Of a DNA stretch of 64,000 nt, positions 57,946 to 64,000 are shown piece after piece. How positions within the stretch are numbered: the stretch's first letter is position 1; each line of letters opens with the position of its first letter. A program made the translations under genes and the position numbers. Source of the stretch: Pseudothauera hydrothermalis (GTDB lineage: Bacteria > Pseudomonadota > Gammaproteobacteria > Burkholderiales > Rhodocyclaceae); contig NZ_CP029331.1 of NCBI RefSeq assembly GCF_003345255.1, forward strand, positions 310,001 to 374,000. The letters are read 5' to 3'. The notes beneath the pieces are model-generated. The model was not told where the DNA came from. It ran no database searches and worked only from the letters and a program-made list of their open reading frames with translations.

Positions 57946-58596
57946 ATGAACGCAGACGATGTCGCCCGTTATCTCAAACAAAACCCCGATTTTCTCGCCC
58001 AGCATAGCGAGCTTTTCGCCGAGCTCACCGTGCCGCATCCGCACGGCGGGCAGGCGATATCGCTGGCGGAACGTCAATTGCATGCGCTGCGCGACAAAAT
58101 CCGCCAATTGGAGCACAAGCTCGCCGAACTGATCCGTTTTGGCGAAGAAAACGACGAACTCGGCGAAAAAGTGCACCGTTTCAGTCTGGCTCTTCTAGAT
58201 GCGGCCGATTACGACAGCCTGCGTCATGCGCTGTTTCATCACCTGCAGGAAGACTTTGCGGTGCCGCATGTGGCGTTACGCATCTGGAACAGCGTCATCG
58301 CCCATGACGGCGAAGATTTCGCCGAAGTCAGCGAAGCGGTGCGCTTTTACGCCGGCGACCTGCGTCACCCCTATTGTGGCGCGCCCGGCCATATCGAAGT
58401 GCTCGGCTGGTTCGGCCAAGCCGCCCCGCATGTGCGTTCGGTGGCGCTGATGCCGCTGCGCCGCGGCGCCCAGGTGTTCGGCCTGCTCGCGCTCGGCAGC
58501 GAAGAGACCGAACGCTTCTATGCCGGCATGGGCACGCTCTATCTGGGCCGCATCGGCGAACTGGTGTCGGTCGCCTTACTGCGGCAACTCGGCTAA
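57946..58596 (+). CDS. DUF484 (GAF-like) family protein
   Basis: A 216-residue protein. The N-terminus VARYLKQNPDFLAQHSELFAEL and the coiled-coil QLHALRDKIRQLEHKL precede a GAF-like domain, the layout of DUF484 proteins. They are almost always found between dapF and xerC; function unknown. An AGGAG site precedes ATG 57946. Five bases separate it from the xerC start. Confidence 0.93.
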   Translation: MNADDVARYLKQNPDFLAQHSELFAELTVPHPHGGQAISLAERQLHALRDKIRQLEHKLAELIRFGEENDELGEKVHRFSLALLDAADYDSLRHALFHHLQEDFAVPHVALRIWNSVIAHDGEDFAEVSEAVRFYAGDLRHPYCGAPGHIEVLGWFGQAAPHVRSVALMPLRRGAQVFGLLALGSEETERFYAGMGTLYLGRIGELVSVALLRQLG

Positions 58597-58601
58597 AACC
58601 G

Positions 58602-59519
58602 GTGGGCGAGACCGCAATCGAGCTGCCCGAGTGCATGACCGCCTACCTCGACTGGCTGGGCAACCAGCGGCGGGCGGCAGCACTGACATTGGAGAACTAC
58701 CGGCGGGATCTGGCAGCGCTCTGCCGTCTGGCAGCGGGGCGCGCGCCGGAGGCGCTTGGTGCGCATGACATCCGCGCGTTCATGGCCCGCTTGCACGGTC
58801 AAGGGCTGGGTGGACGTTCGATCGCTCGTCGGCTGTCGGCATGGCGTGGCTTTTATCGCTGGCTGGTGCGCCATCGCGGACTGGCGGCCAACCCGGTCGA
58901 AGGGCTACGTCCGCCGCGCGCGCCGCGGCGGCTGCCCAAGGCGCTGTCGCCTGATCAGGCCCAGGCGCTGCTCGATGCAGAGACCGATGACGGCCCGCTG
59001 GCTTTGCGTGACCGCGCGATGTTCGAACTTTTCTATTCTTCCGGCTTGCGGCTGGCCGAACTGGCCGGTCTGAGCATGAACCGCGTGGCCGAGCTGGACG
59101 AAGGCTTGATCACCGTGACCGGCAAACGCGGCAAAACCCGCAGCCTGCCCGTGGGTGGCAAGGCGATTGCCGCGCTGCGCGCCTGGCTGGCCCAGCGCCC
59201 GGCACTGGCCAAGGCGGAGGAGCAGGCATTATTCGTCAGTCAGCGCGGTGATCGTCTGAGCCCTGCGGCCATCCGCAGCCGGCTGGCGCGCTGGGCGCGT
59301 CTGGCCGCAGTAGGCGTGCATGTCCATCCGCACATGCTGCGCCACAGCTTTGCCAGCCATCTGCTGCAATCGAGCGGCGATCTGCGCGCGGTACAGGAAT
59401 TGCTGGGCCATGCCAGCATCCAAAGCACCCAGGTCTACACCCACCTGGATTACCAACACCTGGCCAAGGTCTACGATGCTGCTCATCCGCGCGCCCGAAA
59501 ACGCGAGCGGAAAAGGTGA
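58602..59519 (+). CDS. xerC: Tyrosine recombinase XerC
   Basis: A 305-residue recombinase that, with XerD, resolves chromosome dimers at dif. Catalytic residues are Arg150 in GLRLAEL, Lys175, His244 and Arg247 in HPHMLRHSF, His270 in LLGHAS and Tyr279 in QVYTHLD. GTG 58602 gives a normal N-terminus and lies 5 bases after the DUF484 stop; ATG 58635 is an alternative that loses the first helix turn. Neighbours dapF and DUF484 support a housekeeping XerC and not a phage integrase. Confidence 0.95.
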   Translation: MGETAIELPECMTAYLDWLGNQRRAAALTLENYRRDLAALCRLAAGRAPEALGAHDIRAFMARLHGQGLGGRSIARRLSAWRGFYRWLVRHRGLAANPVEGLRPPRAPRRLPKALSPDQAQALLDAETDDGPLALRDRAMFELFYSSGLRLAELAGLSMNRVAELDEGLITVTGKRGKTRSLPVGGKAIAALRAWLAQRPALAKAEEQALFVSQRGDRLSPAAIRSRLARWARLAAVGVHVHPHMLRHSFASHLLQSSGDLRAVQELLGHASIQSTQVYTHLDYQHLAKVYDAAHPRARKRERKR

Positions 59520-59669
59520 GCCCATCGGGGTCTGCCGGGTTGCATCGCTGCCCATTTTGGGGACTGCAAGCCCGGTTGCGTAGATGAGGATAGGGTATGC
59601 TCGGCACAAAACAACACACGCAATCCTGGTCCGGGAGGCCCCTCGTACGGGTAGAGGGAGCAGGAATAC

Positions 59670-60173
59670 ATGACAACAATCAAACCCCCCAATACCCCAG
59701 CAGCAGTGCGTCAAGCGCATGGACGCTCCCCCGAGGCGCGGCGCATTTTTCGTGCGGTGGCGGTGCTGCTAGCGCGCTATCAAGTGCGCAGCCTCAAGCG
59801 TATCTTCGATGAATTCGAGCGCGACATCCTGCTGCCCATTTTGTTGGGTGAGATTGCGCTACACAATCTGGGCGAGCGCGAAAATGGACATCAACAGCTC
59901 AACCCGGCCAGCGGCGCCGAAGACGTTTGTGATCGGCTTGAATTGCGTCCCTGCAACGCTTATTCGATTGCCGCGGCCACCGGTCTGCCGCGTGAGACCG
60001 TGCGGCGCAAAATCGCCCGCCTGACCGAACTGGGCTGGATCAATCGGCGGCGCAACGGTCACCTCTATGTCAGCTCTGATGCGTTGCAGCAATTCGGCGA
60101 GCTGTTGTATTCGCGGGAGTTACCCGAGCTGCTCGCCATTGCTGACCGCGCGCGTCGCCTGATGAAGCCATAG
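59670..60173 (+). CDS. Winged-helix DNA-binding protein of unknown role
   Basis: A 167-residue protein. The segment NAYSIAAATGLPRETVRRKI followed by ARLTELGWINRRRNGHLYVS is a winged helix of the MarR/GntR sort (residues 95-135). The N-terminal half is helical (FRAVAVLLARYQVRSLKRIFDEFERDILLPILLGE) and probably dimerises. ATG 59670 has a GGGAGCAGG stretch upstream. The 150-base gap before it holds a TATGCT element near 59597 and no terminator I can define. Regulator target unknown. Confidence 0.72.
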   Translation: MTTIKPPNTPAAVRQAHGRSPEARRIFRAVAVLLARYQVRSLKRIFDEFERDILLPILLGEIALHNLGERENGHQQLNPASGAEDVCDRLELRPCNAYSIAAATGLPRETVRRKIARLTELGWINRRRNGHLYVSSDALQQFGELLYSRELPELLAIADRARRLMKP

Positions 60174-60182
60174 CGTAGGCCC

Positions 60183-60407
60183 ATGGAGCCGCAAACGCGC
60201 CGTATTCTCGACATTCTGGAGCGCGAGGTGCGGGCCATCTGCGCCGATGAAGGCGTCGAATGCACCGATTTGTCGGCCCTGCTGGTCAAGCTCGAGCGCC
60301 ATGAGGCCGGTGTGCGCGAGCTCTCCGCGCCGGTGGCCGAAGCGCTGCGCAGCTTGCTCAGCTTGCGCCGCGATCTGCTGGCCGTGCATGTGCGTGGCCA
60401 CCGGTGA
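60183..60407 (+). CDS. Small helical protein of unknown function
   Basis: A 74-residue, Arg/Glu/Leu-rich protein predicted to be all helix, with no signal peptide or membrane segment. It starts 9 bases after the winged-helix gene, so the two may form an operon. The sequence RRILDILEREVRAICADEG is amphipathic. No family recognised. Its close spacing suggests it could be a partner of the regulator. Confidence 0.5.
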   Translation: MEPQTRRILDILEREVRAICADEGVECTDLSALLVKLERHEAGVRELSAPVAEALRSLLSLRRDLLAVHVRGHR

Positions 60408-60478
60408 ACCGTAACCATGGCCGGGCAGGCTCGGAGCGGGTAGACTTCGGCGCCTTCTTTCATTCAGGCGATTCGGAC

Positions 60479-61669
60479 ATGGCCCGACTCATACTCAAGC
60501 CCGGCAAGGAGCGCTCGCTCTTGCGCCGCCATCCATGGGTGTTCGCCGGCTCGGTGGCGGCACTCGACGGCCGTGCGCGGGCAGGCGACACCGTGGATGT
60601 CTGCACCGCCGATGGTCGGGTGCTGGCGCGTGCGGCGTGCTCGCCCGCTTCGCAGATCCGTGCGCGGGTGTGGAGCTTCGACCCCGAAGTCGTCATCGAT
60701 CATGCTTTCTTCAAACGCAAGGTGGCCGAGGCGGTCGCACGGCGTGCAGCGCATCCGCTGCTTGCCGGTCAGGAGGGCGTGCGGCTGATCCATGGCGAAT
60801 CCGACGGTCTGCCCGGTGTCATTGCCGACCGCTACGGCCCAGTGGTGGTGGTGCAACTGACCAGCGCCGGCGCTGACAAATGGCGTGAGGCCATCGTTGG
60901 CGCGTTGGTGCAGGCGACCGGCTGCGTGGCCGTGTATGAGCGTTCGGACTCCGAAGTACGCGGCCTGGAAGGCTTGCCGCCGGTGGCCGGTTGTGTGTTT
61001 GGCGAATTGCCGGAAGAGCCGCTGACTATTGTCGAAAACGGTCTCACCCTGGAAGTGGATGTGGTCGGCGGGCACAAAACCGGCTTTTATCTGGATCAGC
61101 GTGACAATCGCCTGCTTACCCGGCATTTGGCGGCGGGGCGCCGTGTGCTGAACTGCTTTTGCTACACCGGCGGATTTTCATTGCAGGCGCTGGCCGGTGG
61201 GGCCGCCGAGGTGTTGTCGATCGACTCCTCGGCACCGGCGCTGGCCGCGGCGCAGCGCAATCTGGCGCGCAATCCGGCGCTCGATGCGGCGCGCGCCCAA
61301 TGGCGGGAGGACGACGTGTTCCAGGCGCTGCGCAGCCTGCGCGCCGAAGGCCGCAAGTTCGACCTGATCGTGCTGGACCCGCCCAAGTTTGCACCGTCGG
61401 CGGCGTACGCCGAACGTGCTGCCCGCGCCTACAAGGACATTAACCTGCTGGGGTTCCGCCTGCTCGATCCCGGCGGCATCCTGATGAGTTATTCCTGCTC
61501 AGGCGGCGTGGGCGTGGAGTTATTCCAGAAAATCGTTGCCGGTGCGGCGGTCGATGCCGGTGTGGACGCGCGCATCCTCCATCGCCTGTCGGCCGCGGCT
61601 GACCATCCGGTAGGTTTGGCAGTACCGGAGGGCGAATACCTCAAGGGGCTGGCCTGCCAGATTGGCTGA
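60479..61669 (+). CDS. rlmI: 23S rRNA m5C methyltransferase RlmI
   Basis: A 396-residue SAM-dependent methyltransferase modifying C1962 of 23S rRNA. The N-terminal PUA domain (residues 1-75) holds RHPWVFAGSV. The Rossmann domain has NCFCYTGGFSLQALAGGA, DLIVLDPPKFAPS and the MSYSCSGGV catalytic-Cys region. ATG 60479 gives the family-typical start MARLILKPGKERSLLRRHPW. It follows the small gene by 71 bases. Confidence 0.93.
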   Translation: MARLILKPGKERSLLRRHPWVFAGSVAALDGRARAGDTVDVCTADGRVLARAACSPASQIRARVWSFDPEVVIDHAFFKRKVAEAVARRAAHPLLAGQEGVRLIHGESDGLPGVIADRYGPVVVVQLTSAGADKWREAIVGALVQATGCVAVYERSDSEVRGLEGLPPVAGCVFGELPEEPLTIVENGLTLEVDVVGGHKTGFYLDQRDNRLLTRHLAAGRRVLNCFCYTGGFSLQALAGGAAEVLSIDSSAPALAAAQRNLARNPALDAARAQWREDDVFQALRSLRAEGRKFDLIVLDPPKFAPSAAYAERAARAYKDINLLGFRLLDPGGILMSYSCSGGVGVELFQKIVAGAAVDAGVDARILHRLSAAADHPVGLAVPEGEYLKGLACQIG

Positions 61670-61796
61670 CATCGCGGTAACGCCCAATTTTGTTTTGGCT
61701 CAAGGCGCTGACGGGTGTGTATCCCTAGCATGCGCGGTTGCGCATCGTCTGCCGCTGCAGGCGAGTGCCACCCCAACATACCAGGAGAGCGCGCTC

Positions 61797-62141
61797 ATGA
61801 GCGAATTACCCCTGTTTAATGATTCCGTTTTTGTCTTTGATGCCCGCGGCGTTGCCAAGCGCTTCCGTCACGCGGCCACCTTTGGCGCACTGGAAGCACT
61901 GATGGACGGCGAAACCATGCGTTTTGTCAACGACCATGATCCTGTGCCGCTACTCGATCAAATTCGCCAGCGTTACGGCGACCAGGTCAGCATCCAATAC
62001 GTGGCCCGTGAGCCAGGTAAGATCATGATCGATTTTGCGATCTGCCTGTCTGCGCGACACCATGCGCAGGCTGAGAACGACGGGGAATCAGTAGGTGGCG
62101 GCTGCGGCGGGGGTGGCGGCTGCGGCTGCGCCGGCATTTGA
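61797..62141 (+). CDS. DUF2249 protein with Gly/Cys-rich tail
   Basis: A 114-residue protein. The middle (DARGVAKRFRHAATFGALEALMDGETMRFVNDHDP... PLLDQIRQRY) matches DUF2249, a SirA/TusA-like fold seen in denitrification and iron-sulfur-related proteins. The last 15 residues, GGGCGGGGGCGCAGI, add three cysteines in a glycine-rich tail, which suggests metal or redox binding. ATG 61797 follows CAGGAGA. Convergent with the next gene. Confidence 0.82.
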   Translation: MSELPLFNDSVFVFDARGVAKRFRHAATFGALEALMDGETMRFVNDHDPVPLLDQIRQRYGDQVSIQYVAREPGKIMIDFAICLSARHHAQAENDGESVGGGCGGGGGCGCAGI

Positions 62142-62154
62142 CCAGGAGGGTCGC

Positions 62155-62502
62155 TTAGCGCAGCGCGCCCGGTGCGCTGCGCAGATGCGGCGCGGGCCCG
62201 GCTTCACCCAAATAATAGGCAGTGCCGATCAGCGCCAGCGTGACCACCAGGTTGATAAAGTAGCGCACCTGCCAGCGCTGCGGCGGCGCTTTGCCGCTGC
62301 CGCGCCCGGCATAGCGCTTGACGCTCAAGCCCGCCCATGCCAGCGACAGCAAACCCAGCCCGAGCAGACGCGCGGACAGGCCACTGAAATAAACCCCGTA
62401 GGCAGGATCGAAGCGTCCCGGCATAAAAAACTCTGCGCCACTGAGTAGCCAAAAACCTGCAAACAGGCACAGCACGATCACAAAAGCCTGGAATGTGCGC
62501 AT
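62155..62502 (-). CDS. Small membrane protein of unknown function
   Basis: A 115-residue protein with three hydrophobic segments (about residues 5-22, 42-60 and 82-100). No conserved functional motif is visible. It lies 56 bases downstream of ruvB in the same direction and 13 bases from the convergent DUF2249 gene. Possibly cotranscribed with ruvB. Confidence 0.6.
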   Translation of the reverse strand: MRTFQAFVIVLCLFAGFWLLSGAEFFMPGRFDPAYGVYFSGLSARLLGLGLLSLAWAGLSVKRYAGRGSGKAPPQRWQVRYFINLVVTLALIGTAYYLGEAGPAPHLRSAPGALR

Positions 62503-62558
62503 GGCTCAAGTAGGCGGCGCGGCGCTGGGACAGCGGATCGGTACCGGTTGGCCGGCGC

Positions 62559-63617
62559 TCATGGTCCGGCGTCGTCAAACAAGCCGGGATGAGCGCTGCG
62601 CGGTGGATGGAGTCCAAAATGCCGCCAGATGGCCGGCGTGGCCATTCTGCCGCGCGGGGTGCGCTGCAGATAGCCTTGCTGAATCAGATAGGGTTCCAGC
62701 ACATCCTCGATGGTGTCGGCCGCTTCGCCGATCGATGCGGCGAGATTGTCCAGGCCGACCGGACCGCCGCCGAACTTTTCCAACACCGCACCAAGCAATT
62801 TGCGGTCCATCAGATCGAGCCCCAGGGGGTCGACATCCAGCATGGTGAGCGCCGCATCGGCTACTGCGGCGGTGATCTGTCCGCCGGCTTTGACTTCGGC
62901 GTAATCCCGCACCCGGCGCAGCAGGCGATTGGCGATGCGGGGCGTGCCCCGCGCGCGGCGGGCGATTTCGAAAGCGCCAGCATCGTCGATACTGACATTG
63001 AGCAGAGCGGCCGAGCGGGCGACGATAAAGCTCAGCTCCTGCGGCGTGTAGAACTCCAGCCGGGCGACGATGCCGAAGCGGTCGCGCAGCGGGTTGGTGA
63101 GCATGCCGGCGCGGGTGGTGGCGCCCACCAGGGTAAACGGCGGCAAGTCCAGCTTGACCGAGCGCGCGGCCGGACCTTCGCCGATCATGATGTCGATCTG
63201 AAAATCCTCCAGCGCCGGATAGAGGATTTCCTCGACCACCGGCGACAGGCGATGGATTTCATCAATGAACAGCACATCATGCGGTTCCAGATTGGTAAGG
63301 AGGGCCGCCAGATCGCCGGCGCGCTCCAGCACCGGTCCGGAGGTTTGGCGCAGGTTGACGCCCATTTCAGCGGCCACGATATGGGCCAGCGTGGTCTTGC
63401 CCAGGCCAGGGGGGCCGAACAGCAGCACATGGTCCAGGGCTTCATGGCGATTGCGCGCCGCGGCAATGAAGATCTCCAGTTGCTCCCGGATCTTCTGCTG
63501 GCCAACGTAATCGGCCAAGCGCTTGGGGCGCAGCGCGCGCTCGATGGCGTCTTCCTGGCGGTCGGCCGGTTGCGCCGACAGCAGCCGAGGCGCGGACAGT
63601 TTGTCGGTTTCGATCAT
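62559..63617 (-). CDS. ruvB: Holliday junction branch migration ATPase RuvB
   Basis: A 352-residue AAA+ motor that drives branch migration with RuvA. Walker A GPPGLGKT at 68-75, Walker B FIDEIHRL near 117-124, sensor-1 GATTRAG and the arginine finger region LRDRFGI are intact. The C-terminal winged helix ends [14 protein letters not shown]. Neither ruvA nor ruvC is adjacent; ruvC is at 42372. Confidence 0.97.
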   Translation of the reverse strand: MIETDKLSAPRLLSAQPADRQEDAIERALRPKRLADYVGQQKIREQLEIFIAAARNRHEALDHVLLFGPPGLGKTTLAHIVAAEMGVNLRQTSGPVLERAGDLAALLTNLEPHDVLFIDEIHRLSPVVEEILYPALEDFQIDIMIGEGPAARSVKLDLPPFTLVGATTRAGMLTNPLRDRFGIVARLEFYTPQELSFIVARSAALLNVSIDDAGAFEIARRARGTPRIANRLLRRVRDYAEVKAGGQITAAVADAALTMLDVDPLGLDLMDRKLLGAVLEKFGGGPVGLDNLAASIGEAADTIEDVLEPYLIQQGYLQRTPRGRMATPAIWRHFGLHPPRSAHPGLFDDAGP

Positions 63618-63660
63618 GACGCGCAGTTTAGCCCAAGGCGCAAGTCAAATCTTCCGACAC

Positions 63661-63697
63661 TCGCAAGAAAACAAAACGGGGAGCGCAAGGCTCCCCG
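63661..63697 (-). terminator. Rho-independent terminator after the PEP-CTERM gene
   Basis: On the minus strand CGGGGAGC (63697-63690) pairs with GCTCCCCG (63684-63677) around a 5-nt loop and is followed by TTTTGTTTTCTTG. It separates the PEP-CTERM gene from ruvB. Confidence 0.85.
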
Positions 63698-63725
63698 AAC
63701 GCTGCGGCACCGAGGTTATTTGGAT

Positions 63726-64000
63726 TCAGATACGGCGCCTGTGCATCAGGCCCAAACCAGCCAGCCCAATGCCCAGCAGGGCGAGCACACCGGGCTCGGG
63801 CACGCCGAGCGGCTCGGTGGAGATGGTAAAACCGAAGGCCAGCGTCGTGGACTGATTTTCCCGGGTCTGAAAGCCGATACAGCCCGGTCCTTGGCCTGCT
63901 GCCGCGCAACTGGCATCGGACAACGTACCCAATACCCCCCCGGTGATCGGGAAGATATTGACGAAGTAGGTCAGCAAACCGTCGCCGTCGCCCGCGTCGT
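63726..64000 (-). CDS. PEP-CTERM sorting domain protein, C-terminal part
   Basis: The last 91 codons of a secreted protein whose start lies beyond the window. Its end reads VPEPG, then a hydrophobic stretch LALLGIGLAGLGLM, then HRRRI: the PEP-CTERM signal recognised by an exosortase, which cleaves at the PEP and releases the protein into the outer envelope or matrix. Upstream residues include DGDG and two cysteines. No exosortase gene is in the window. Confidence 0.85.
   Translation of the reverse strand, partial: DAGDGDGLLTYFVNIFPITGGVLGTLSDASCAAAGQGPGCIGFQTRENQSTTLAFGFTISTEPLGVPEPGVLALLGIGLAGLGLMHRRRI

Noticed and set aside
58602-59519. XerC as a mobile-element integrase
   Set aside because: dapF and DUF484 neighbours and close match to chromosomal XerC; no attachment site or cargo genes.

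Overview
The window looks like chromosomal DNA of a GC-rich betaproteobacterium, most likely of the Rhodocyclales (Azoarcus/Thauera/Aromatoleum type). I infer this from the strong GC bias, the class I PHA synthase, the leucine-degradation cluster with a MerR-type regulator, the tungstate importer beside a MoaD-like protein, a SHP-type cytochrome operon, a PEP-CTERM protein and a betaproteobacterial SAH riboswitch. The assignment rests on gene content and motif recall, not on a database search. I see no rRNA, tRNA, CRISPR array, prophage or intact insertion sequence.

Layout. 1-2628: end of a MoaD-like sulfur carrier, an unknown small protein and tungstate transporter genes tupBCA. 2611-6060 (minus strand): MBL-fold hydrolase, PHA synthase, a strong terminator, then a PIN-domain protein. 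6215-18234: leucine/isovalerate catabolism, with a MerR (LiuR-like) regulator and operator, thioesterase, isovaleryl-CoA dehydrogenase, thiolase, a second acyl-CoA dehydrogenase, a DsbA-fold isomerase, an AraC regulator, both methylcrotonyl-CoA carboxylase subunits, enoyl-CoA hydratase and HMG-CoA lyase. 18350-23025: two small cysteine-motif proteins, an MBL hydrolase, an alanine/sodium symporter, RapZ, a NusG-II protein and a Gx transporter. 22973-27622 (minus): a QseBC-like two-component system, then a PhoPQ-like system with a PepSY protein. 27781-30065: SHP cytochrome, diheme cytochrome and a membrane flavocytochrome, divergent from the PepSY operon across an intergenic region with two PhoP-box-like sites. 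30174-31154: cysK.

31461-42165 (minus): one long chemotaxis operon, read cheY, mcp, STAS, cheA, mcp, cheW, mcp, cheR, cheD, cheB. Two of its receptors share an almost identical 909-bp signalling segment. Its CheA carries two 24-residue repeats resembling the MshEN c-di-GMP-binding motif. 42372-45106 (minus): ruvC, ybjQ-like gene, an EamA transporter and yebC, with a short repeat family in two intergenic gaps. 45231-48810: a periplasmic protein of unknown function, a HerA-like ATPase and a DUF1631 protein.

48910-54678 (minus) is a methyl-cycle region: metF, tlyA, ahcY behind a clear SAH riboswitch, a Ca/Na antiporter, and metK behind a 158-nt leader. That leader has SAM-II-like sequence features and ends in an intrinsic terminator. 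So the SAM-making gene appears set up to be switched off by SAM, while the SAH-removing gene is switched on by SAH. 54901-63617: two LpxL-type acyltransferases, dapF, DUF484, xerC, a winged-helix protein, rlmI, a DUF2249 protein and ruvB. The right edge cuts a PEP-CTERM protein.

The most interesting items are the metK leader, the CheA MshEN-like repeats, the paired PhoP-box-like operator between the PepSY/PhoPQ and SHP operons, the tandem repeat at the ahcY promoter, and the homogenised receptor pair.
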